From JAQGMV01 sp050260255 (lineage in GTDB: Bacteria; Pseudomonadota; Gammaproteobacteria; Burkholderiales; SG8-41), in the NCBI GenBank assembly GCA_050260255.1, contig JBLNBW010000232.1, forward strand, positions 1 to 12,277: a stretch of DNA of 12,277 nt, read 5' to 3'. The position numbers and the translations under genes are program-made. Of the stretch, positions 1-6,024 are shown one piece after another. Under the pieces are notes generated by a model that ran no database searches, was not told where the DNA came from, and worked only from the letters and a program-made list of their open reading frames with translations. The number at the start of each line of letters is the position of its first letter. Position 1 is the first letter of the stretch.

Positions 1-192
1 GAGACGCAGTTCTTCAACGGCCGTCGCGCGAAGTTGCCGGGACTGCCGATGGACATGAGCGAGCACCGCATGGGCATCCGGCGGCAGCCGCCCAAGGCGG
101 GCCAGCACACGGTCGAAGTTCTTACCGAGGCGGGCTACAGCCCAAGTGCGATCGATGCGTTGATCGCGCGCGATATCGTGAAGGCGGCGTGA
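1..192 (+). CDS. Family III CoA-transferase (CaiB/BaiF), C-terminal fragment
   Basis: The reading frame is open from the first base and ends in TGA at 190-192, giving 63 residues; the N-terminal part lies outside the window. The tail GQHTVEVLTEAGYSPSAIDA matches the C-terminus of the complete CoA-transferase later in the window (GQHSREVLREAGYTDADIDD) position by position. This GxHTxxVLxEAGYSxxxIxxL ending is typical of CaiB/BaiF proteins. Family members move CoA between a donor thioester and a carboxylic acid in the cytoplasm. The catalytic Asp is in the missing part, so activity and substrate cannot be judged. The gene runs towards the leftward crotonase gene, whose stop is only 20 bases away, and no terminator hairpin is visible between the two. 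Confidence 0.85.
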   Translation, partial: ETQFFNGRRAKLPGLPMDMSEHRMGIRRQPPKAGQHTVEVLTEAGYSPSAIDALIARDIVKAA

Positions 193-212
193 GGTGGGGC
201 GTTCCGCGCGGG

Positions 213-1001
213 CTAGCGTCCCTTGAACTTGGGCTTTCTGCCTTCGCGCCAGGCCTTGTGGCTCTCCGCCTTGTCTTCGGTGCCTTCGAGCGCGAGAAAG
301 CGATAGAGGTCGAGCAGGGCCGCGTCCGTTAAATCCGGCATGTTGAGCCCCTGGTTCAGCGACTCGCGCGCAAGCCGGCTGGAAAGCGGGGGATGGGCGC
401 AGATGTGCTCGGCCACTTCCATTGCCTTGGTCATGAGCTCGGCGTGCGGAACCACCCATTGTGCGAGGCCGATCTGCTGCGCTTCGGCAGCCTTCAGCGG
501 AAAGCCCATGCCGAGCCGCATCGCGTTGCCCTTGCCTACCCAGCGTGCGAGACGGACCAGCGCCCCTTGCGCAGGCAATATGCCGAGGCGCACTTGCGGC
601 AGACGCCATTCCGCGCGATCGGAGGCGACGATCAGATCGCAGCAATAGGTGACGATGCAGCCGATGCCGATCGCATAGCCGTTGACGGCGGCGATGGTGG
701 GCTTCGAGAAGTCGTCGAGCACGCGGAACGCGTGGTGTCGGCGCTTGGGCAGGTTGATGATGAACTCGGCGGATGAGTTGAGCGTGTGCGTTTTCGGGTT
801 CTTGAGATCGGCGCCGGCGGAGAACGCCCCGCCTGCTTCGTCACCGGTGAGGATCACACAGCGTATCTCGGGGTCCGCGTCGGCCTCCTCGAGACGCAGG
901 CGCAGCGCTTCGTAGAATTCCTCGCACCACGCGTTGCGCACTTCGGGACGGCTGAACGTCAGCACGCCGACATGGCCTCGTTTTTCATATAGCAGTGGCA
1001 T
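213..1001 (-). CDS. Crotonase-fold enoyl-CoA hydratase/isomerase family protein with both catalytic Glu replaced
   Basis: A 262-residue cytoplasmic protein of the usual family length (about 260). Crotonase landmarks are present in order: VGVLTFSRPEVRNA (11-24), the oxyanion-hole segment FSAGADLK (60-67), NGYAIGIGC (107-115), and VRLGILPAQG (137-146), then a C-terminal helical region ending KPKFKGR. The family binds acyl-CoA and stabilises an enolate; classical members hydrate 2-enoyl-CoA. In an alignment from memory with rat mitochondrial hydratase, the two catalytic Glu (144 and 164) fall on Gln136 and Arg162, so simple hydratase chemistry is doubtful. The frame stays open far upstream, but that stretch is antisense to the dehydrogenase gene. 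The ATG at 1001 is chosen because MPLLYEKRGHVGVLTF is a normal family start and GAGAGG lies about 10 bases ahead. It begins 14 bases after the dehydrogenase stop, so the two are probably co-transcribed. Confidence 0.9.
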   Translation of the reverse strand: MPLLYEKRGHVGVLTFSRPEVRNAWCEEFYEALRLRLEEADADPEIRCVILTGDEAGGAFSAGADLKNPKTHTLNSSAEFIINLPKRRHHAFRVLDDFSKPTIAAVNGYAIGIGCIVTYCCDLIVASDRAEWRLPQVRLGILPAQGALVRLARWVGKGNAMRLGMGFPLKAAEAQQIGLAQWVVPHAELMTKAMEVAEHICAHPPLSSRLARESLNQGLNMPDLTDAALLDLYRFLALEGTEDKAESHKAWREGRKPKFKGR

Positions 1002-1015
1002 GGCGCTCGCGCCTC

Positions 1016-1942
1016 TCAGGATTCGGAAACGTAGCGGGCGATTTCGGTATGGTCGGAGCGCCCGCCGATCTTGGTCTCCGCGTCTTTCCACAACTTGAGC
1101 GTCGCATGGCCCAGCTCCGCAGGAACGTCGCACGCTTCCGCGACTTCCATGGCCAGAGTCAGGTCTTTCGCCATGAGGCCGAGCGCGAACCCGGAGTTGA
1201 ATTTGCGATTGAAAATGAACTGCGCGAACTTGTTCTCCGTGCTGTTGTTGCGGCCGGTGGACGCGTTGATGACGTCGAGGATCACCGGCGGCTCGATGCC
1301 GAAACGCTCGGCGATGTGCAGCGCTTCCGCTGCCGCAGCAAGGCCCGCGGCTGACACGTAGTTGTTGAGCACCTTCGCCGCATGCCCGGCGCCGAGCGTG
1401 CCGACGTAGAAGCGCCGTCCCATGGGCGCAAGCAATCCATCGAGCTGTTCCGCGAGCTCTCGATCCCCGCCGACCATGATCGCCAGCGTACCGGCGACGG
1501 CGCCTCGCACGCCGCCCGAGACTGGCGCATCGAGCAGGTGGATGCCGCGCGCGGCGAGCTCTTTGCCGAGCTCGCGCGTCCCGACGGGCGAGGACGAGCT
1601 CATGTCGACGATCACCGCATCGCGTTCCATACCGCGCACGAGGCAATCGCTGCGTTCGTCCGCCCCGAGTACCACTTTCCGGACGATGTGCCCGTCGGGG
1701 AGCATGGTGATGACGATACGGCAGGTCTTGCCTATCTCTTCGAGCGTCTCGGCGGCCGTTCCGCCATTCGCTTTCACGAAGCCCTCGACTTTTGCGGGGT
1801 CGGTGTCGTAGACGGTCAGCTGCCAGCCGGCCTTGGCGAGATTCGCCCCCATCGGCGTGCCCATGTTGCCTATGCCGATGAGGCCTATGCGTACGGTGCC
1901 CGGGGCGATTGCGCCGGACGTGGATTGAGTGCCCTGTGCCAT
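1016..1942 (-). CDS. NAD(P)-dependent 3-hydroxyisobutyrate dehydrogenase-like (beta-hydroxyacid dehydrogenase) protein
   Basis: A 308-residue protein, normal for the beta-hydroxyacid dehydrogenase family, which oxidises 3-hydroxyacids (or reduces the semialdehydes) in the cytoplasm. The N-terminal Rossmann domain has the dinucleotide loop GIGNMG (23-28) followed by an acidic residue after strand 2 (YDTDP, 45-49), which hints at NAD preference. The substrate signature DAPVSGG is at 138-144. The catalytic Lys is K190 in GAGHAAKVLNN, with N194 behind it, and the late KD pair (259-260) of the all-helical C-terminal domain is present, so it looks intact. The start at 1942 is supported by AAAGGGAAAG just upstream; the frame continues further upstream, but that part does not look like the family. 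It is third in the leftward unit, 121 bases after the regulator and 14 before the crotonase gene. That 121-base gap contains a GC-only inverted repeat (1967-1979) of unclear meaning. The actual substrate is unknown. Confidence 0.93.
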   Translation of the reverse strand: MAQGTQSTSGAIAPGTVRIGLIGIGNMGTPMGANLAKAGWQLTVYDTDPAKVEGFVKANGGTAAETLEEIGKTCRIVITMLPDGHIVRKVVLGADERSDCLVRGMERDAVIVDMSSSSPVGTRELGKELAARGIHLLDAPVSGGVRGAVAGTLAIMVGGDRELAEQLDGLLAPMGRRFYVGTLGAGHAAKVLNNYVSAAGLAAAAEALHIAERFGIEPPVILDVINASTGRNNSTENKFAQFIFNRKFNSGFALGLMAKDLTLAMEVAEACDVPAELGHATLKLWKDAETKIGGRSDHTEIARYVSES

Positions 1943-2063
1943 GACTTTCCCTTTAGCTATTTGGACGCGCGCGGCGCGCGGTTGCGGTGTTGCGGTCATT
2001 GGGCGGCGATGGTGGCGCGGTGGAGTACGCGCGATTCGCCGATTGGAAGAGATGTTGTGCGGC

Positions 2064-2780
2064 TCACGCGTACGCGCCCAGCGTCCGAGGGTCCTGCGAG
2101 AGCTCGTGCATGAGCCGCAGGCGCTCGCGCTGCGCGCTGTGCACGTGCGCGCGCGCCGCCTCTTCGGCAAGCCTGGGATCACGTTTTTCGATCGCGCGCA
2201 CGATTTCGAGATGTTCGGCGTGCGCCGCCTCATGCCGGTGCAGCAGGCTCGTCGAGGTCGTCGCGCCCCAGAGCTGCGCGGTCGGGTTGTTGAGGAGGCT
2301 CAGCGGGTCACGGATCACCGGCAGCATTTTCATCAGGAAGCGGTTGTGCGCGCCCTGGCATATCGCGTGATGGAAGCGGGCGTTGAGCTGCAGCAGACCG
2401 GGAAGATCATTGTAGAGTCCCGGCTCGGCTTCGAGTATGTCGTACAGCGCCGCGATCTCGGCATCGGATGCAAGCCTCGCCGCCATGGCGCATGCGATGC
2501 CTTCGAGCGCTTCGCGCATGGCATAGAGCTCGGTCACCGCCTGGTAATCGAGCAGCGCGACTACCGTCTTGCGGTTGCTCGCTTGCGAGAGCATGCCTTC
2601 GCTCGTCAGGCGCTTGAGCGCGTCGCGCACCGGCGTGCGGCTCATGTTGAGCCACCGTGCGAGCTCTTCTTCGCGCACGCGGGCATCCGGTCCGATCTTG
2701 CCGTCGCGTATCGCCTCGCGCAGCTTGTTGTACGCGAGATCGCGCAGCGGAAGCTTGGGCGTCTTGAGCACTTTTCTCAT
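2064..2780 (-). CDS. GntR-family transcriptional regulator, FadR/FCD subfamily
   Basis: A 238-residue DNA-binding protein. Residues about 11-75 form the GntR winged helix: LAYNKLREAIRDGKIGP, then the helix-turn-helix ELARWLNMSRTPVRDALKRL (39-58) and the wing after EGMLSQ. Residues about 80-225 form the helical FCD effector domain. FCD domains often bind a metal through Asp and three His. Here FHHAI gives H137, AEH gives H190 and RAH gives H212, while the usual DxxFH Asp is N133, so metal binding may be altered. Such proteins usually repress catabolic genes until an organic acid or acyl-CoA binds. Position inside the leftward unit, next to a divergent promoter region, makes it the likely regulator of both units (inference). 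It lies 60 bases after the lactonase stop. No strong Shine-Dalgarno sequence precedes the ATG, but MRKVLKTPKLPLRDLAY is a natural start for the family. Confidence 0.93.
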   Translation of the reverse strand: MRKVLKTPKLPLRDLAYNKLREAIRDGKIGPDARVREEELARWLNMSRTPVRDALKRLTSEGMLSQASNRKTVVALLDYQAVTELYAMREALEGIACAMAARLASDAEIAALYDILEAEPGLYNDLPGLLQLNARFHHAICQGAHNRFLMKMLPVIRDPLSLLNNPTAQLWGATTSTSLLHRHEAAHAEHLEIVRAIEKRDPRLAEEAARAHVHSAQRERLRLMHELSQDPRTLGAYA

Positions 2781-2840
2781 GGGAGTCGCGCGCAGGATAC
2801 CATACGCCGGAATTGGATTTTGTCTGTACTTTTCGTCATC

Positions 2841-3641
2841 TCAACGGCCCCTTGCTGCAGCCGGCGCGCGGTCGAGCCGGGCCACGATGCCTTCCAGCGT
2901 TGGCGCCGCGCTCGGATAGCGCCGCAGCACTTCGGGATCGTGTCCGGGCACGATGTGATCCTCACTGGGAGCAAGCTCGCGCAGCCGCTTCCAGCCTGCG
3001 ATCATGGCGTCGACGTCGTACACGATAGGGAAGGGGCGTGCGCTCTGCATGTTGGCGTAATAGTGGCTCGCGTCCGATGCGACGACGACGGGGCCGCGCT
3101 CGGTCGCCACGGTGACCACCTGCAGTCCCATCGTGTGTCCACCCACGAGATGCAGCCCGATGCCCGTTGCGAGCTCGTCGGTGCCGTCGTGGAATCGCAC
3201 GCGGCCCTTGTACACCTCGCGCACGAGCGCGACGACGTCTTCAGCTTCATACGCTTCACGCTGCGCGTGCTCGCACATGTGCCGCCCGGTGGCGAAGCGC
3301 ATCTCGAGATCCTGCACATGGAATGTCGCCTTGGGAAACAGCGCGAAATTGCCCGCATGGTCGTAGTGAAGGTGGGTGACGATGACGTCACTTACCTCGT
3401 CGGTCGCAACGCCTAGGGCGCGCAAGCCTTCCGAAGGACAGCGCAGGAAGCGGCGGCCCCGCCGTGCCGCCATCGCGGCGGTGAAGCCCGTGTCTATCAG
3501 CACGGTTCGCTTGCCGCCGCGCACGAGCCACACGAAGTAATCCATCGGCATCGGGCCGTCGTGCGGATCCCCGCGGAGGAAATTCATCGCCGCCGTGCGA
3601 TCGTGCTCGGCGTACTTGATGGCGTAAAGCTCGTAGTTCAT
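2841..3641 (-). CDS. N-acyl homoserine lactonase-like metallo-beta-lactamase-fold hydrolase
   Basis: A 266-residue protein of the length of AHL lactonases. The dinuclear zinc set is complete: HLHYDH (90-95), H169 in GGHT, D190 in ASDASHYY and H234 in VPGHD. LIDTGF (48-53) is the usual strand before the metal site. The AiiA-type lactonases, which open acyl-homoserine lactone rings, share this layout. AiiA's active-site Tyr (after DAS) aligns with H193, with a Tyr immediately following, so the substrate pocket may differ. No signal peptide is seen. The start at MNYELYAIKYAEHDR is chosen because this opening is typical of the subfamily; the longer upstream frame runs through the AT-rich control region. 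It is the first gene of the leftward unit. Because it sits among acyl-CoA genes, a catabolic lactonase is as likely as a quorum-quenching enzyme. Confidence 0.88.
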   Translation of the reverse strand: MNYELYAIKYAEHDRTAAMNFLRGDPHDGPMPMDYFVWLVRGGKRTVLIDTGFTAAMAARRGRRFLRCPSEGLRALGVATDEVSDVIVTHLHYDHAGNFALFPKATFHVQDLEMRFATGRHMCEHAQREAYEAEDVVALVREVYKGRVRFHDGTDELATGIGLHLVGGHTMGLQVVTVATERGPVVVASDASHYYANMQSARPFPIVYDVDAMIAGWKRLRELAPSEDHIVPGHDPEVLRRYPSAAPTLEGIVARLDRAPAAARGR

Positions 3642-3642
3642 C

Positions 3643-3684
3643 GGCTGCCGGCAGAGGCTGCCCGTACGGAGCGCCCGAGGGCGC
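3643..3684 (-). promoter_or_regulatory. GC-rich hairpins in the leader of the leftward unit
   Basis: Just upstream of the lactonase ATG lie two perfect short inverted repeats: GCGCCC-GA-GGGCGC (3671-3684) and GGCAG-AGG-CTGCC (3650-3662). The latter overlaps the palindrome CTGCCGGCAG (3645-3654). In a transcript from the AT-rich region they would form stems in the 5' leader, close to the start codon, where no clear Shine-Dalgarno sequence is visible. They might limit ribosome access. In a genome this GC-rich, such short repeats can also arise by chance. Confidence 0.35.
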
Positions 3685-3686
3685 GG

Positions 3687-3748
3687 AAAATGAATGATAC
3701 AATGAAAAAACAATTGAAGTACAAACGCGAGTTTATGTTTATACTGCG
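3687..3748. promoter_or_regulatory. Divergent AT-rich promoter region between the two units
   Basis: This is the only AT-rich stretch between the divergent lactonase and CoA-transferase genes. Rightward, TATACT (3740-3745) is a good -10, but the best -35 match, TTGAAG (3714-3719), is 20 bases away, longer than usual. Leftward, the reverse strand of 3694-3699 reads TATCAT (-10-like) with TTGTAC (3719-3724) 19 bases upstream. Both are imperfect, which would suit promoters needing or resisting a regulator. The region holds ATACAATG followed by six A and CA (3697-3712), also found almost unchanged in the Bug promoter at 5916-5930. AAGTACAAAC (3717-3726) recurs with one change on the reverse strand at 2822-2831, upstream of the regulator gene. 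These are possible GntR-protein contacts. Confidence 0.55.
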
Positions 3749-3793
3749 CTTGGGACGCGACATGACAGCGGTTTGGCTCGCCTCGGCCTACTG

Positions 3794-5005
3794 ATGACTT
3801 CCGTTCCACGGCAAGGGCCGCTCCACGGCGTGCGCGTGCTCGATCTCACGTCGATCATGCTCGGGCCGTACTTGACGCGGGTGCTGGGCGATCTCGGTGC
3901 AGACGTCGTGAAGATCGAGCCCCCGCAAGGCGATGTATTGAGAGCGGCCGGTCCGGCCCGCACCCCGGGCATGGGCGCGCCCTTCCTCAACCTCAATCGC
4001 AACAAGCGCAGCCTCGTGCTCGATCTCAAGCACGAACGCGCCCGCGGCATCATGCAGTCGCTCGTACGCACGGCCGACGTCCTCGTCCACGGCCTGCGGC
4101 CGGGATCCATCGCGAAGCTCGGCCTCGCGTACGAGGATCTGCGCGCGGTGAACGAGCGGCTGGTCTATTGCGCCGTGTACGGGTACTCGGAGCGCGGCCC
4201 TTATGCGGGCAAGCCAGCGTACGACGATCTCATCCAGGGCGCGGCTGCACTCGCGGCATTGCCGCAAAAATACGGCGAAATGCCGAGCTACGATCCCACG
4301 CCGATCGTCGATCGCACGACCGCGTTGACTGCCGCCTACAGCATCGTTGCGGCGCTGTTTCACCGTGAGCGAACGGGCGAGGGTCAAGCGATCGACGTCA
4401 CCATGTTCGAAGTGATGGCAGATCACGTGCTGACAACGCACCTCGGCGGCGCAACGTTCGAGCCGCCGCTGGCGGCGCCGGGCTACCCGCGCCTGCTCTC
4501 GCCCCGTCGCCGCCCCTATCGCACGCGGGACGGTCACGTGTGCGTCGTGTGCTACACCGACGAGCACTGGGAGAAGTTCTTCGATCTGCTCGGCCGCGCC
4601 GATCTGAAGCGGGATCCGCGTTACCGCGGCGAGCGTCGTGCGATGAATCAAGGCGAGCTGAACGCGCTGATGGAAGAAGCTCTCGCCAACGATACAAGCG
4701 CGGTGTGGCTGCAGCGGTTAACCGCGGCGGGCATCCCGGCGATCGCCATGCAGACGCTCGACGGTCTCCTCGAGGACCGACAGCTCGCAGCGACCGGCTT
4801 TCTTGCGATGGCCGAACATCCATCGGAAGGCACGCTGCGAACGATCGGCATGCCGACGTCCTGGTCGCGTACGCCGCCGGACATCGCACGGCACGCCCCG
4901 CGTTTGGGGCAGCACAGCCGCGAAGTGCTGAGAGAGGCAGGGTATACCGACGCCGACATCGACGACTATGCGGCAAGCGGCGTGACGCATTGCGCCCGCT
5001 GGTGA
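3794..5005 (+). CDS. Family III CoA-transferase (CaiB/BaiF family)
   Basis: A complete 403-residue protein of normal family length. It starts with the characteristic GVRVLDLTSIMLGPYLTRVL (12-31) and LGADVVKIEPP (34-44). These are followed by LNLNRNKRSLVLDLK (65-79), the central RPGSIAKLGLAYEDL (102-116), and AYDDLIQGAA (142-151). By comparison with formyl-CoA transferase (Asp169), the catalytic residue is D173 in PIVDRTT, followed by the conserved segment ALFHRERTGEGQAIDVTM (187-204). Family members form a covalent aspartyl-CoA intermediate and pass CoA to a carboxylic acid, often with succinyl-CoA as donor. The ATG at 3794 is preferred; an in-frame TTG at 3773 would add seven residues and neither has a strong ribosome site. 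It is the first gene of the rightward unit and probably activates the cluster's acid substrate (inference). Confidence 0.93.
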   Translation: MTSVPRQGPLHGVRVLDLTSIMLGPYLTRVLGDLGADVVKIEPPQGDVLRAAGPARTPGMGAPFLNLNRNKRSLVLDLKHERARGIMQSLVRTADVLVHGLRPGSIAKLGLAYEDLRAVNERLVYCAVYGYSERGPYAGKPAYDDLIQGAAALAALPQKYGEMPSYDPTPIVDRTTALTAAYSIVAALFHRERTGEGQAIDVTMFEVMADHVLTTHLGGATFEPPLAAPGYPRLLSPRRRPYRTRDGHVCVVCYTDEHWEKFFDLLGRADLKRDPRYRGERRAMNQGELNALMEEALANDTSAVWLQRLTAAGIPAIAMQTLDGLLEDRQLAATGFLAMAEHPSEGTLRTIGMPTSWSRTPPDIARHAPRLGQHSREVLREAGYTDADIDDYAASGVTHCARW

Positions 5006-5046
5006 TCGACGGTGTCGGCCTTATCGCGGGAACAGCAGGTTCAATC

Positions 5047-5054
5047 AGAAGGAG
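5047..5054 (+). promoter_or_regulatory. Ribosome binding site fixing a GTG start
   Basis: AGAAGGAG lies six bases ahead of GTG at 5061. It is the strongest evidence that the SDR gene starts at this GTG, because no ATG occurs in frame near the N-terminus. Confidence 0.8.
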
Positions 5055-5060
5055 AGTGGA

Positions 5061-5825
5061 GTGAGTCGCAAGGGTCAGCTCGCAGGTCGCACCGCCATCA
5101 TTACCGGATCCGGACAGAACATAGGCCGCGCCATAGCGCTAGCATATGCACGGGAGGGGGCCAATGTCGTCATCAACGGTCACCGGGACCGCAAGCGAGT
5201 CGATGACGTCGTCGCGGAGGTAAAAGCGCTCGGGAGCGAGGCGATAGGCATCATGGCGGACGTCGGTGATTGCGATGCCGTTGCCGGCATGGTCGCGGAA
5301 GCGGAGAAGCGCTTCGGCGCGGTCGACATCGCCGTATCCAACGTTTCCATCCGGCGCCTGCAGCCTTTTCTCGACATCACGCCGAAAGACTGGAACGACA
5401 CGCTCAATACCAATCTCAACGCCGCGTACTACATGGCGCGGGCTGTGATTCCGGGCATGAAGCAGCGCGGCTGGGGGCGCATCGTCCATATCTCGGGCGT
5501 CGACGGCTTTGCGGGACATATCCCGACCCGCGCGCACAACATCGTGTGCAAGGCCGGCGTGCATGCGTTCGCCAAGGCGCTTGCCGCCGAATTCGGAGAG
5601 TTCGGCATTACGGCCAACACGGTGTCCCCTGGAGCGCTCGATACGCGGCGCGACTGGACACAATATCCGGCGAACTGGGTGGAGATGCGCAAGGCGCAGA
5701 TCCCGGTGCGGCGACTCGGTACTGCCGACGAGATCGCCGCCGCGTGTCTGTACCTCGTGAACGAGCACTCCGGCTTCACGACGGGGCAGGTGATACACGT
5801 CAACGGCGGTCAATATATGTATTGA
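5061..5825 (+). CDS. Short-chain dehydrogenase/reductase family protein lacking the catalytic tyrosine
   Basis: A 254-residue classical-SDR-like protein. The cofactor loop TGSGQNIG (15-22), the ADV with D67, the N of NTNLNA (118) and the Ser of HISGVDG (S145) are in place. So are K164 and the SPGALDT segment after the active site. The C-terminus HVNGGQYMY resembles the family ending VDGG. Two departures stand out: the NNAG motif reads SNVS (93-96), and the YxxxK motif reads NIVCK (160-164), so Asn160 replaces the Tyr that acts as general acid/base. Normal reductase or dehydrogenase activity is therefore uncertain; the protein may use another residue, such as H159, or do different chemistry. 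It starts at GTG, 55 bases after the CoA-transferase, and is presumably in the same transcript. Confidence 0.9.
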   Translation: MSRKGQLAGRTAIITGSGQNIGRAIALAYAREGANVVINGHRDRKRVDDVVAEVKALGSEAIGIMADVGDCDAVAGMVAEAEKRFGAVDIAVSNVSIRRLQPFLDITPKDWNDTLNTNLNAAYYMARAVIPGMKQRGWGRIVHISGVDGFAGHIPTRAHNIVCKAGVHAFAKALAAEFGEFGITANTVSPGALDTRRDWTQYPANWVEMRKAQIPVRRLGTADEIAAACLYLVNEHSGFTTGQVIHVNGGQYMY

Positions 5826-5904
5826 GCGGCGGCGTGCTCGAGCGCGCTTCGTCCGTCGTCTGACATGACTCCGCAGGCGACGGCGTGCGCTGCGACAGTG
5901 CAAA

Positions 5905-5947
5905 GCACACCGCATATACAATTAAAAACAGTGTATATAGAATGTGC
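5905..5947. repeat. Two-step symmetric inverted repeat, probable operator
   Basis: The arms are GCACA (5905-5909) and ATATACA (5914-5920), mirrored by TGTATAT (5932-5938) and TGTGC (5943-5947). All are perfect, separated by equal 4-base spacers and an 11-base centre, and share one axis at 5926. The 12 matched base pairs around a single axis look like a dimeric protein site rather than a terminator: the inner arms are AT-rich and no T-run follows. It overlaps the putative promoter of the Bug receptor gene. The GntR/FCD protein is the nearest candidate binder (inference). Confidence 0.6.
5915..5943 (+). promoter_or_regulatory. Putative sigma70 promoter for the Bug receptor and downstream genes
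   Basis: TATACA (5915-5920, 4 of 6 to the -35 consensus) is followed after exactly 17 bases by TAGAAT (5938-5943, 5 of 6 to the -10 consensus). It lies about 80 bases ahead of the Bug receptor ATG, within a short AT-rich island in GC-rich DNA. The remaining part of the 199-base gap (5826-6024) shows no gene and no convincing terminator. This promoter would let the transport, synthetase and carboxyltransferase genes be expressed separately from the CoA-transferase and SDR genes. Confidence 0.55.
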
Positions 5948-6024
5948 GCGTTGCGCAGTTGCGCCTTCGATAACGTGAAACACACACGAGCGCGGCGCCG
6001 CTTACGAACCGGAGGAGGACATCG

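Noticed and set aside
193..212. Possible bidirectional terminator between the convergent CoA-transferase fragment and the crotonase gene
   Set aside because: The 20-base gap has no convincing stem-loop or T/A run.
1002..1646. An N-terminal extension of the crotonase frame to 477 codons
   Set aside because: The added 215 residues overlap the dehydrogenase gene in another frame on the same strand and show no crotonase or other family similarity; the ATG at 1001 gives the standard length.
1967..1979. Inverted repeat GCGCGC-G-GCGCGC upstream of the dehydrogenase gene
   Set aside because: It is low-complexity alternating GC, likely by composition, with no adjacent promoter-like sequence.
1929..3416. 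A 495-codon open frame on the + strand
   Set aside because: It lies antisense to the regulator and lactonase genes, both of which have clear family motifs. Its translation is rich in Arg/His/Ala with no recognisable domain, which is usual for the reverse strand of GC-rich genes.
3642..3809. A 56-residue N-terminal extension of the lactonase with a hydrophobic stretch (LAFVLQLFFHCIIHF) that could pass for a signal peptide
   Set aside because: It is translated from the AT-rich divergent promoter region, overlaps the CoA-transferase start, and the family normally begins at MNYELYAI.
5834..5846. GC-rich self-complementary bases around GCTCGAGC after the SDR stop, considered as a terminator
   Set aside because: The palindrome is short, leaves no room for a loop and is not followed by a T-run.
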